NCBI GenBank assembly: GCA_964511945.1 | Contig: CAZEHO010000011.1 | Location: forward strand, 1-64,000 | Source of the DNA: CAZEHO01 sp964511945 | GTDB lineage: Bacteria; Actinomycetota; Acidimicrobiia; Spongiisociales; UBA11373 | Direction of reading: 5' to 3' | DNA: 64,000 nucleotides | In this document: positions 54,025-62,890 of the stretch, one piece after another | Position numbering within the stretch: position 1 is the stretch's first letter | Layout of the letters: the number at the start of each line of letters is the position of its first letter | Program-made: the position numbers and the translations under genes | The notes under the pieces: generated by a model | What the model was told of the DNA's origin: nothing | What the model saw: the letters and a program-made list of their open reading frames with translations, nothing else | Databases searched by the model: none

Positions 54025-55643
54025 GACCGATCCTCTCGCTTGTGGTGCTTGATCGCCTCGATGCACTCCCGCACCGCGATGATCACCGACGGGCCGGGGT
54101 GGGCGAGTTCGGATCGCAGCAGGTCGGCCAGTTGCCCGACACGGCGCGGGGTGATCTCCATCACGTGCAGATGCTCCTGCTCGACCCCGAGGCCGGCGAT
54201 CAGTGGCTCCAGCCGTGACTTGGGGAGCACCGTCGGCTGCTGGCCGGTCATGCCCACGGTTTCGTTATCGAGGATGAGCACGGTCATGTCGCTGCCGTGG
54301 GCCACCGCATCCACCAGCGGGGTGAGTCCGGAGTGGAGGAAGGTCGAGTCCCCGATCACGGCAAGCGCCGGCCGCAAGCCGGCATCCGACGCACCCTTGG
54401 CCATCCCGACCGATGCGCCCATGCACACGCACGACTCGATCGCCTGATATGGGGGAAGGGCGCCCAGGGTGTAGCAGCCGATGTCCGAGGTCACGACGCC
54501 GTCGGTGCCGACCTCGAGCGCCCGGCGCACCGCGTCGTATGAGTCCATGTGGGGACATCCCTTGCACAGTTGGGGCGGACGCATCGGGAGATCGACACCT
54601 GCGATGTGGATCCGGGGACGCGGAGCGAGCCCGAGCGCCGACCGCACCGAATCCGGGGTGAGCTCGCCGTCCAACGGAATCTCACCGGACTCCTTGCCGG
54701 CGATTTGCCAGCGGGTCGGCAGGACCCCCCGCAGGGCACGCTCAACGAATGGATATCCCTCCTCGATCACCAGGATCCGGTCGACGGTGTCGGCCAGGCT
54801 CCGGATCATCTGCACCGGCATCGGATACGCCCCGATGTGCAGGTGGGATGGGGGCATGTCGAGATCGGGAAGACTCTCGAGGTAGTGGTTGCGGGCCAGC
54901 CCGGTGGTAATGACGCCGAGGCCGTCGCCTTCGGACAGCCGAAGCTCGTTGTGGGCCGCCTCCTCGCTCCAAGCCCTGAACCCCTCCTGGGAATCGAGCA
55001 ATTGGCGCCAGAGACGCCGGCTGTTCCCGGGCAGCAGCGTCCAGTCGGCCCGTGCCTCAGCCTTGGCGAGCGGCTGCTGGGCTCGGCGCTCCCCCGGTTC
55101 GACACGGGCTCTGCTGTGGCAGAGACGGGTGACCAGGCGGAGCATCACCGGAATCGAGAACCGCTCCGACAGTTCAAACGCGTTGCGGGTCATCTCGTAG
55201 GCCTGCTGCTGGGTGGATGGCTCGAGGCAGACGATGCGTGCGAAGTCGGCCAGGTAGCGGCTGTCCTGCTCGTTTTGCGACGAGTGCATCCCGGGGTCAT
55301 CTGCGACCGCAACGACGAGCCCTCCGGTGATATCAACGAGAGCGGAATTGATGAACGCATCGGCGGCAACGTTCAGTCCAACGTGCTTCATCGACACGAG
55401 GGCCCGCCGTCCGGCGAGCGAGACTCCGAGGGCGGCCTCGTAGGCGGTCTTCTCGTTGGCGGTCCAGTGGGCAACGATTCCGGCGTCGGCCGCTAATCGT
55501 TCGACCGCCTCGAAGATCTCGGTCGAGGGGGTTCCCGGATAGGAGTAGGCCGCGGAGATCCCGGCGTCGACGGCACCCAGGGCCACCGCCTCATCCCCGA
55601 GCAGCATCATGCCGGTGTCGGGGCGAGCGGCAACGTCCGTCAT
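54021..55643 (-). CDS. iorA: Indolepyruvate oxidoreductase subunit alpha, lacking ferredoxin domain
   Basis: The 540-residue subunit has the pyrimidine-binding N-terminal domain (AAYSYPGTPSTEIFE) and the C-terminal TPP domain, with LCKGCPHMDSY and the ILDNETVGMTGQQP Mg/TPP loop. Known IorA enzymes are about 600-650 residues and end with two [4Fe-4S] clusters. This one ends at HHKREDRS with no cluster motif, so electrons must leave another way. ATG 55643 is chosen because the in-frame upstream part overlaps the divergent gene. Confidence 0.9.
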   Translation of the reverse strand: MTDVAARPDTGMMLLGDEAVALGAVDAGISAAYSYPGTPSTEIFEAVERLAADAGIVAHWTANEKTAYEAALGVSLAGRRALVSMKHVGLNVAADAFINSALVDITGGLVVAVADDPGMHSSQNEQDSRYLADFARIVCLEPSTQQQAYEMTRNAFELSERFSIPVMLRLVTRLCHSRARVEPGERRAQQPLAKAEARADWTLLPGNSRRLWRQLLDSQEGFRAWSEEAAHNELRLSEGDGLGVITTGLARNHYLESLPDLDMPPSHLHIGAYPMPVQMIRSLADTVDRILVIEEGYPFVERALRGVLPTRWQIAGKESGEIPLDGELTPDSVRSALGLAPRPRIHIAGVDLPMRPPQLCKGCPHMDSYDAVRRALEVGTDGVVTSDIGCYTLGALPPYQAIESCVCMGASVGMAKGASDAGLRPALAVIGDSTFLHSGLTPLVDAVAHGSDMTVLILDNETVGMTGQQPTVLPKSRLEPLIAGLGVEQEHLHVMEITPRRVGQLADLLRSELAHPGPSVIIAVRECIEAIKHHKREDRS

Positions 55644-55767
55644 GGGTTCACGGTACCGGACCCGGCCCGTCAGGGCCCGGGCCGCAAGGCCATGGAGGGC
55701 GGGCACTCCGGCCCGGGACTCAGGGGGGTTGGGGTAGGTAGCTTGGTAGGTGGCAACAGGAGGCTTT

Positions 55768-57447
55768 GTGAACGATCGCACGTTTCTGGTACTCGGCGGG
55801 GCCGGCATGGTCGGCTACCAGGTGGCTCACCGGATCGCGGAAGACCTCCGGCCGGAGCGCCTCGTGATCGTTTCGTTGTACAAGGACGAGGTCGAGCGGG
55901 CCATCGAAGGGTTGCAGGAACTGGCGCCCGACGGCGTCGAGGTGCTTGGTGAGTGGGGTGATGTGTTCGTGCGCGACGAGTTCGCCCGGATGCAGCGGCG
56001 CGACCTCCTCGAAGATGCCGACGCCCGGCATGCGATCTTCGACGATCTGCTCGGGCCTCTCGACCAGGCATTTGAACGCTCCCGACTTGCTCGTCTGATC
56101 GGGAAGTACCGGCCCGACGTCGTGATCGACGCTGTGAACACCGCGACTGCGATCTCGTACCAGGACGTCTACACCTCGTCGATCCTCGCGGAGCGGGATC
56201 TGGACGATCTCGAGGCCGGACTGGACATCCCTGTGGCGGTCGTCTCCCACGACATCGAGACCCTCATCCTGTCGCAGTCGATGCCGCAACTCATCCGGCA
56301 CGTCATGATCTTCAACCGGGCGCTCAGAGAGGCTCAGACCCGGCTCTACCTCAAGGTGGGAACCACCGGCACCGGCGGGATGGGCTTCAACATCCCCTAC
56401 ACCCACTCTGAGGATCGGCCGTCGGTCAAGCTGCTGACGAAGACGGCCGTGGCCTTCGCCCACACCGGGCTGCTGTTTCTGATGGACCGGACCCCCGGCG
56501 GCCCGATCGTCAAGGAGATCAAGCCCGCCGCCTTGATCGGGTATACGGATGTCAGCCACCGGACGATCCGGGAGCGGGGTGAGACAGTCGCGCTGTACGT
56601 CTCGAAGACGGAGGAATTGGGCGACTCGCTAGTGCTCAACACGGATGCCGCCACCTTCGAGCACCGCTCTGACCTCCAACTGCCGGTGGTCGACACCGGT
56701 GAGAACGGGATGTTCACCCGCGGCGAGTTCGAGGCGATCACCTCGCTCGGTCAGATGGAGTTCGTCACACCGGAGGAGATCGCCAAGCTGTGCCTCCTCG
56801 AGATCACTGGTGCCAACACCGGCCGTGACGTGGTCGGAGCAATTGATTCGAGCGTGCTGGCACCGTCGTACCGGGGTGGGGTGCTCCGGTCTCGGGTGCT
56901 CGACGAGATCCAGGCGCTCGAGACCGAGACGGGCACCAACAGCGTGGCCCTCGGCCAGCTCGGCCCACCCGAACTGTCAAAGCTGCTGTGGGAGGCCGAA
57001 CTGCTGCTGATGGGATACGGCACCCTCTCCAAGGTTCTGGCGGAACGCCCCGAGTCGATCGCCGAAACCATCACAACGACCCTCGAGTTCAAGCCTCGGA
57101 TGCGCGACACGATCACCTCGCTCGGGCTGCCGATCCTCGAAGCAGACGGGACCACGCTGCGCCGCGGTCCCTTCATCCGGATCCCCGAGGTTCCCGACGG
57201 AGACGAACTCGCCATGTCCGTCGATGATCGAGATCGCTGGGCGGCCAAGGGATGGGTGGATCTGCGCCCATCAAACTTCGCCGTGTGGCAGCAACGTCTC
57301 GCCGCCATGCGGGACGCACAACCCGGGAAGGCCCAGCCCGGATCCGCCGGCGTCACTCCGGAGACCACCGTCGCCGACACCATTCAGACCGGTGCCGTGG
57401 TTGCCTGGATCCTCGCCAACGAGTTGGGCGGCTACCGGATCAAGTAG
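55768..57447 (+). CDS. Rossmann-fold NAD-binding protein of unknown function
   Basis: The 559-residue protein begins with a classical dinucleotide loop (VLGGAGMVGYQVA) and extended-SDR-like strands to about 250. The middle has a TGTGGMGFNIPYTHSEDRPS motif that looks conserved. The C-terminal third is helical with no recognised domain. GTG 55768 is preferred to GTG 55750 because AGGAGG lies 6 bases before it. It could be a large epimerase or dehydrogenase; no name is offered. Confidence 0.7.
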   Translation: MNDRTFLVLGGAGMVGYQVAHRIAEDLRPERLVIVSLYKDEVERAIEGLQELAPDGVEVLGEWGDVFVRDEFARMQRRDLLEDADARHAIFDDLLGPLDQAFERSRLARLIGKYRPDVVIDAVNTATAISYQDVYTSSILAERDLDDLEAGLDIPVAVVSHDIETLILSQSMPQLIRHVMIFNRALREAQTRLYLKVGTTGTGGMGFNIPYTHSEDRPSVKLLTKTAVAFAHTGLLFLMDRTPGGPIVKEIKPAALIGYTDVSHRTIRERGETVALYVSKTEELGDSLVLNTDAATFEHRSDLQLPVVDTGENGMFTRGEFEAITSLGQMEFVTPEEIAKLCLLEITGANTGRDVVGAIDSSVLAPSYRGGVLRSRVLDEIQALETETGTNSVALGQLGPPELSKLLWEAELLLMGYGTLSKVLAERPESIAETITTTLEFKPRMRDTITSLGLPILEADGTTLRRGPFIRIPEVPDGDELAMSVDDRDRWAAKGWVDLRPSNFAVWQQRLAAMRDAQPGKAQPGSAGVTPETTVADTIQTGAVVAWILANELGGYRIK

Positions 57448-57485
57448 CGAATCCGTGGATAGGATGACGGCGTACGCTGTCGCCC

Positions 57486-58331
57486 ATGACCGATGCCCCT
57501 GCCGCCCCGACCGTGGTGGTGTCCCGCAGCGTCCTCCCCGGCCGCGAGGACGACTTCGTGGATTGGTACCGGCGCATTCGTGAGGCCGCCCGCGCCTTCC
57601 CCGGCCACGTCAGGTCGGAAGTGCAGCAGCCCAACGAGGCTCATCCCGGCGAATGGGTGACGATCTACTCCTTCGCTACCGAAGATCAGCTGGCCAACTG
57701 GCTCTCCTCGGACGAGCGGCAGAGACTCGTCGCGGAGGCGGCCGCATATGTCGACGGGGCCGCCAAGGAGCAGCGCGTCGCCGGCCTCGCTCCGGCAGGC
57801 AATCCGGTGACCGTCGTGTTCTCACAGCGGATCGCTCCGGGCGGCGAGGAGCGGTTTGCCGCGCTCCATCAAGATCTAGTTGCAATCCTCGAGGACTTCG
57901 ACGGGTTCATCGCCGCCGATCTGTTCCCGCCGACTTCCGGCGTCCAGGACGAACACGTTGTGGTCGCCTCATTCGCCTCACGAGCCGATCTCGATAGCTG
58001 GCTCGGGTCTGCCGAACGAGGCCGCTGGGTCGAGAAAGCGGGCCAGGTCATCGAGGGCGACCGCACCATGAACGTGGTCGGCGGGTTCGGCGGCTGGTTC
58101 CCGGGGAGCCCAACGCGGATCCGCGGCCCGAAGCGCTGGAAACAGGGAGTTGCGGTGCTTCTCGCCCTGTTCCCGACAGCCATGGCCCTCACGCTGCTGC
58201 GCGACTGGCTGGTGCCGAACATGCACGTCGCCCTCGGCGTGTTCCTCGGCAACGTGATCGCAATCGCGATTCTGACCTACCTGCTGATGCCGAGAATCAA
58301 CCGCTGGCTCGATTCCTGGCTCAGGCGGTAG
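57486..58331 (+). CDS. Duplicated ABM-domain membrane protein
   Basis: The 281-residue protein has two antibiotic-biosynthesis-monooxygenase-type ferredoxin-like domains (about 8-95 and 105-190). Both use the W.......GRWVE/QRLVAEA pattern. Two C-terminal membrane helices follow (about 215-235 and 245-265). ABM folds can be cofactor-free oxygenases or heme-degrading enzymes. The membrane tail ends 10 bases into the convergent amidohydrolase gene. Confidence 0.78.
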   Translation: MTDAPAAPTVVVSRSVLPGREDDFVDWYRRIREAARAFPGHVRSEVQQPNEAHPGEWVTIYSFATEDQLANWLSSDERQRLVAEAAAYVDGAAKEQRVAGLAPAGNPVTVVFSQRIAPGGEERFAALHQDLVAILEDFDGFIAADLFPPTSGVQDEHVVVASFASRADLDSWLGSAERGRWVEKAGQVIEGDRTMNVVGGFGGWFPGSPTRIRGPKRWKQGVAVLLALFPTAMALTLLRDWLVPNMHVALGVFLGNVIAIAILTYLLMPRINRWLDSWLRR

Positions 58332-59631
58332 CGATCCGCTCTGCGATCGCCCTGGCTTCAGCGCGCACGGCATCGACATCGATGGTGCGGCACACGCCGT
58401 CGGCGACCACACGGCGGCCACCAACCCACACGTCGGTGACATCTCTGGAGGAGCCGGCCCAAATCAGATGGGAGATGACGTCCACCGGTTCAACGATCGG
58501 TTCAAACGCAGGGTGGTCCAGAGAGATCCGGATCATGTCTGCATTGCGTCCGGGGACCAACGCACCCAGGTCGGGACGACCGAGCGCATCCGCCGCCTCC
58601 GACGTGACCATGCGCAGAGCGTCCTCAACCTCCAGGACCGCGGCATCGAGGTCTCGAAGCCGGGCGTAGAGCAGCGCCTGGGTCGCCTCCTCCCAGAGAT
58701 CCAGGTTGTTGTTCGATGCCGGACCGTCGGTGGAGATGCCCACCGCCACCCCGGCGTCGCGCATCGCGACGACCGGAGCGATCCCCGAAGCGAGCTTCCC
58801 GTTGGACCCGGGACAGTGCGCCACCCCGACCCTGTGCTCGGCGAGGATCCGGATGTCCGGACCGTCCACCCACACGCAGTGAGCGGCCATCGTTCGCGCC
58901 TCGAAGAGGCCGAGATCGGCCAGGTAGGCGGGCACCGACATCCCGGTGTCGGCGGTGACCTGATCCCCTTCCGTCCGGGTCTCGGCCACGTGGATGTGCA
59001 CCGGCATCGACTCGGCAACCGCCAGTCGGCCGACGTCGGCCAGGATCTCGCGGCTGATGGCGTACGCCGAATGCGGCCCAAATCCGATCTCGATCCGATC
59101 GGTGTGGGACCACGAGTCGCGCAGAGACACCGCGTGCCGGATCTGCTCCTCGATGCTGCCGAGACGTTCCCATCCGGGGGCGTCGACGACGGCAACGGCG
59201 ATGACGGCCCGCATCCCGGCTTCATGTGCCGCATCGGCGACGGCGTCCGGGTAGAAGTAGAACTCGTTTGAGGTCGTGATCCCACCGGTCAGCATTTCGG
59301 CGGCGCCGAGCAGCATCCCGACCTTGACATCATCCGGCTGCATCCTGCCCTCGCGCGGCCAGATCGCCTCGAGCAGCCATCGTTCCAACGGCAATCCCTC
59401 CCCCACCCCGCGCAACAGCGTCATGGCGGAGTGGGCGTGGTTGTTGATCAGCCCCGGCATCAGCAGTCCGCCGACGTGATGCTCCACGGTTTGCGGCGGC
59501 AGTTCGGCTGCGCCGGCCAGGTCGCCGACGGCGGTCACGACGCCGTTGCTGACGTCGATGAACCCCGGAGCGTGCAGCGAGAACCCTGAGTCCATTGGGA
59601 GGACGTAGTCGGCGATGTAGCGATCGGTCAT
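58321..59631 (-). CDS. Amidohydrolase, TRZ/ATZ or SAH-deaminase type
   Basis: The 436-residue metal hydrolase has the HxH motif in LINNHAHSAMT and a His at PVHIHVAETRTEGD. A further His is in MAAHCVWVD, and the catalytic Asp is in STDGPASNNN. These are the signatures of the chlorohydrolase/S-adenosylhomocysteine deaminase group. It would deaminate a purine-like or triazine compound. ATG 59631 is the start; the in-frame upstream codons are Cys-rich shadow. Confidence 0.88.
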   Translation of the reverse strand: MTDRYIADYVLPMDSGFSLHAPGFIDVSNGVVTAVGDLAGAAELPPQTVEHHVGGLLMPGLINNHAHSAMTLLRGVGEGLPLERWLLEAIWPREGRMQPDDVKVGMLLGAAEMLTGGITTSNEFYFYPDAVADAAHEAGMRAVIAVAVVDAPGWERLGSIEEQIRHAVSLRDSWSHTDRIEIGFGPHSAYAISREILADVGRLAVAESMPVHIHVAETRTEGDQVTADTGMSVPAYLADLGLFEARTMAAHCVWVDGPDIRILAEHRVGVAHCPGSNGKLASGIAPVVAMRDAGVAVGISTDGPASNNNLDLWEEATQALLYARLRDLDAAVLEVEDALRMVTSEAADALGRPDLGALVPGRNADMIRISLDHPAFEPIVEPVDVISHLIWAGSSRDVTDVWVGGRRVVADGVCRTIDVDAVRAEARAIAERIATA

Positions 59632-59732
59632 CGCAGCATGATCGCACGGGGCGGGCTTGCATCTCGGGAGCAACCGCGCAGCGGCCGCGGGTCAATAGGC
59701 TGAGGGTCGATTCGAGAACAGGAAGGACCGAG

Positions 59733-61343
59733 ATGTCCGATTTCCGCTTCCAGAAGATCTTCGAGCTCGGGCCCGATGAGACGCCCTACCGGCTGCTCAC
59801 CGACGACGGCGTCGAAGTCGTCCAACTGGGCGACCGAGAGGTGCTGAAGGTCGACCCGAAGGCACTGCGCATCCTCGCCGCCGAGGCGATCCGCGACGTT
59901 TCCCACCTGTTCCGTCCCGGCCACATGCAGCAACTGCGCGACATCCTCGACGACCCCGAGGCCTCGGACAACGACCGGTTCGTGGCCCTGCAGATGCTGA
60001 AGAACGCCAACATCTCGGCCGGAATGCTGCTCCCCTCATGCCAGGACACCGGCACCGCCATCGTGCACGCTCACAAGGGTGAGAACGTGTTCACGGGCGT
60101 TGACGACGAGGAATGGCTCAGCCACGGCATCTTCGACACGTACACCGGCACCTACCTGCGCTATTCGCAGCTGGCTCCCCTCACCATGTATGAGGAGAAG
60201 AACACCGGGAGCAATCTGCCCGCCCAGATCGAGATCTCTTCGGAGCCGGGCCACGAATACGAGTTCCTGTTCGTCACCAAGGGCGGCGGCTCGGCGAACA
60301 AGACCTTCCTCTTCCAGCAGACCAAGGCGCTGCTCAACCCCGATACCTTGCTCTCGTTCCTCGATGAGAAGCTGCGCACGCTCGGAACCGCGGCTTGCCC
60401 GCCCTATCACCTTGCGATCGTGATCGGCGGAACCTCGGCGGAGATGACCCTCAAGACGGTCAAGCTCGCCAGCGCCCGGTATCTCGATGGTCTGCCCACC
60501 GCCGGCAACGAGTCAGGGCGCGCCTTCCGCGACCTGGAACTCGAGGAGCAGGTCCTCGAGTTGACCCGGGAGACCGGCATCGGCGCCCAGTTCGGTGGCA
60601 AGTACTTCTGCCACGACGTCCGGGTGGTCCGGCTCCCCCGTCACGGCGCTTCGTGTCCGGTGGGGATCGGGGTGTCGTGCTCGGCCGACCGCCAGATCAA
60701 GGGCAAGATCACCCGCGACGGCGTCTTCCTCGAGCAACTCGAAGAGGACCCGGCCCGGTTCCTCCCGGACGAAGACCTGATCGAGATCCCCGGCGAGGTG
60801 GTCGAGATCGATCTCAACCGCCCCATGGATGAGATCCGGGCGACGCTGTCGCAGTACCCGGTGGCGACCCGCCTGTCGCTGAACGGTCCCATCGTTGTGG
60901 CCCGTGACATCGCCCACGCCAAGCTCAACGAGCGCCTCGACTCCGGTGACGGACTCCCCGACTATTTCAAGGATCATCCGGTCTACTACGCCGGTCCTGC
61001 CAAGACCCCGGAGGGATATGCCTCCGGTTCGTTCGGGCCGACGACGGCGGGACGCATGGATCCCTACGTCGAGCTGTTCCAGCAACACGGCGGCAGCCTG
61101 GTGATGCTGGCCAAGGGCAACCGGTCCCAGCAGGTCACCGACGCCTGCCGAACCCACGGCGGGTTCTATCTCGGGTCGATCGGCGGACCGGCAGCGATCC
61201 TGGCCGTCGACAGCATCAAGAAGGTCGAGGTTCTCGAATATCCCGAACTCGGGATGGAGGCGGTCTGGAAGATCGAGGTCGAGGACTTCCCGGTGTTCAT
61301 CGTGGTCGACGACAAGGGAAACGACTTCTACGCCGGGATCTGA
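59733..61343 (+). CDS. Class I fumarate hydratase
   Basis: The 536-residue enzyme joins the alpha and beta parts of the [4Fe-4S] fumarase. The cluster Cys lie in LLPSCQDTGTA, KYFCHDVRV and GIGVSCSADRQIKGKI. Its C-terminal beta part contains TTAGRMDPYVE. It interconverts fumarate and malate in the TCA cycle. AGGAAGG precedes the ATG. The oxygen-sensitive class is noteworthy beside an aerobic-looking gene set. Confidence 0.93.
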   Translation: MSDFRFQKIFELGPDETPYRLLTDDGVEVVQLGDREVLKVDPKALRILAAEAIRDVSHLFRPGHMQQLRDILDDPEASDNDRFVALQMLKNANISAGMLLPSCQDTGTAIVHAHKGENVFTGVDDEEWLSHGIFDTYTGTYLRYSQLAPLTMYEEKNTGSNLPAQIEISSEPGHEYEFLFVTKGGGSANKTFLFQQTKALLNPDTLLSFLDEKLRTLGTAACPPYHLAIVIGGTSAEMTLKTVKLASARYLDGLPTAGNESGRAFRDLELEEQVLELTRETGIGAQFGGKYFCHDVRVVRLPRHGASCPVGIGVSCSADRQIKGKITRDGVFLEQLEEDPARFLPDEDLIEIPGEVVEIDLNRPMDEIRATLSQYPVATRLSLNGPIVVARDIAHAKLNERLDSGDGLPDYFKDHPVYYAGPAKTPEGYASGSFGPTTAGRMDPYVELFQQHGGSLVMLAKGNRSQQVTDACRTHGGFYLGSIGGPAAILAVDSIKKVEVLEYPELGMEAVWKIEVEDFPVFIVVDDKGNDFYAGI

Positions 61344-61356
61344 CCGGCCGAGCCCT

Positions 61357-62034
61357 CTATTCGGCCGGAATCTTCCGTGCCAGGTGCCGCACGTAGGCGT
61401 CACAGAGCCATTCGACGGTCTGGACTACCGCCGGGCGGTCGAGCGGCCGCTTGAGACGCCGGATCGTGGCGCGCTCCAGCTCGTCGGCGGCCTCGAAGAT
61501 CAGCTTGCGAGTCGATGAGATCTCGTCCTCCAGCTCGCCGAGTTCCTCCCGCACCGCGGTGAGGGCAGCATCGTCGGTGTCGTCGAGTCGCGGGACGATG
61601 TCGTCGGTCAGCACGCGGTCGATCTCGCGACGGCCCGTCGCCGGGACCCACTCCGGCGCACGGAGCGGTGGGTCGAGTGGGAACACGATCCTGGCGAGCG
61701 GCGCCACGACGTCGGGCACCACCTCCTCGAGGAGCCCAACGAGGTGCCGGCGCCGGAACCGCACATCGCCATCGGGTTGACCGGCGCGCGCCAGGATCTC
61801 GGGGAGAGCGGTTCTCAGATCCCGGTCGTCGTCTCCCGCCCGTCGGCTCCTCTCGAAGTCGACGATGTCGAGGCGCCCCTGGACCAGGCGCCGGTAGTAC
61901 GAATACTCGAGGTTGAGATCGGAGCAGATCCCGACCCGATCAAGCAGGCCGGTGAGCGGAACCTCGTCGAGGCGGGTGACGAACTCGGGAGCTGCGACCC
62001 GATCGACCAGGCGCCGATACTGAGCAGGACTCAT
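61357..62034 (-). CDS. RsiG-like c-di-GMP-binding anti-sigma family protein
   Basis: The 225-residue helical protein has two copies of the c-di-GMP signature E(X3)S(X2)R(X3)Q(X3)D. Copy 1 is S45, R48, Q52, D56 with N41 in place of Glu (YSYYRRLVQGRLD). Copy 2 is E169, S173, R176, D184 with F180 in place of Gln. RsiG of Streptomyces holds the sigma factor WhiG through a c-di-GMP dimer. No sigma gene is beside it. It is convergent with the fumarase gene. Confidence 0.65.
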   Translation of the reverse strand: MSPAQYRRLVDRVAAPEFVTRLDEVPLTGLLDRVGICSDLNLEYSYYRRLVQGRLDIVDFERSRRAGDDDRDLRTALPEILARAGQPDGDVRFRRRHLVGLLEEVVPDVVAPLARIVFPLDPPLRAPEWVPATGRREIDRVLTDDIVPRLDDTDDAALTAVREELGELEDEISSTRKLIFEAADELERATIRRLKRPLDRPAVVQTVEWLCDAYVRHLARKIPAE

Positions 62035-62096
62035 CGCTGCAAACCCTCCGCTTCCATCTTCGCAGCGGTGTGAGCGGTAGCGGCGGTTTGTCTGGT

Positions 62097-62330
62097 TCAG
62101 CCCTCGACGTCGATCACGATGTCCGTCCGGGTGATCGGAGTCGGCGGCTCGGTGGGATCGGCACCATTGACATCTCCGGCGCCGGTCTCCGGCTGCCAGG
62201 CCCCGTCATGGCGGAACGCGGAAACCCGGTAGGCCGGCTGCTCGGACTCGAATTCCCACATCGGGATGACCCACAGGATGACCGGGCCGTGGATCAGTGC
62301 CCGGACACCAGTGCCCGGTGCCCTGGCCAC
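62097..62330 (-). CDS. Small hypothetical protein
   Basis: The 77-residue frame includes VILWVIPMWEFESEQPAYR and an acidic Pro/Thr-rich tail. No family is recognised and no ribosome-binding site stands out. It is the only reasonable frame here, between the RsiG-like gene and a dispersed repeat. Confidence 0.4.
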   Translation of the reverse strand: MARAPGTGVRALIHGPVILWVIPMWEFESEQPAYRVSAFRHDGAWQPETGAGDVNGADPTEPPTPITRTDIVIDVEG

Positions 62331-62333
62331 GAG

Positions 62334-62456
62334 CGTTGGTGATGTTCAGGGCGAGGTCAGGGCGTCGCCCGGCAAGGACGCAGTCCCGCAGGCGCACTTG
62401 ACCCGTGCGTCAAGGGCGAGGACGCAGCCGGAGGCGTCCTGAGGCGCATCTGAACG
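62334..62456 (-). repeat. Dispersed repeat, copy B (inverted)
   Basis: This non-coding stretch on the minus strand begins CGCGTTCAGATGCGCCTCAG and ends GAACATCACCAACG. It corresponds to copy A at 80-179, with about 20 bases more in the middle. No gene is supported in 62331-62480. Confidence 0.6.
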
Positions 62457-62480
62457 CGCCAAACGTTCGTGGTCGGGGCG

Positions 62481-62852
62481 CTAGGTGCGGAGATCGTCGA
62501 GCGCTTCGACCATGAATCCCCATTCCCCCTCCATCCGCTCGGCCGGAGCCGGCGGTCCTGCCGGGTCGGCACCGGGGCGGCCCGGGGCATCCCAGGCACC
62601 CTGCGCCGCGTGGCGGCCCTGCGGGAAAAAGGTGGTCTCGCTCAGAAGGAATCTTGCTTCACTGCCCGGCGGAACCTGTGCGTTGAGGTGCCCGACCTCG
62701 ATCTCGGCCTCAGCGCGCTCTGCGAGCACCTCCCAGACCATCAACTGGTCGACGGGATCCTGCTGAGACGGATCGAAACGGATCACCGCAAACACCGGCA
62801 CCTGCACGGGCGCGGAATCGTGTTCTGTCTCCACCGGTCCTCCCGGGTTCAT
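62481..62852 (-). CDS. Hypothetical protein
   Basis: The 123-residue product begins with polar residues, then a strand-helix section (VPVFAVIRFDPSQQDPVDQL). A Pro/Gly-rich turn follows, and an acidic end WGFMVEALDDLRT. No family is recognised. The 38-base distance to the large minus-strand gene upstream suggests they are co-transcribed. Confidence 0.5.
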   Translation of the reverse strand: MNPGGPVETEHDSAPVQVPVFAVIRFDPSQQDPVDQLMVWEVLAERAEAEIEVGHLNAQVPPGSEARFLLSETTFFPQGRHAAQGAWDAPGRPGADPAGPPAPAERMEGEWGFMVEALDDLRT

Positions 62853-62890
62853 GTCTTGACGATATCAATCAACCGCGCCGACCGTCAGGC

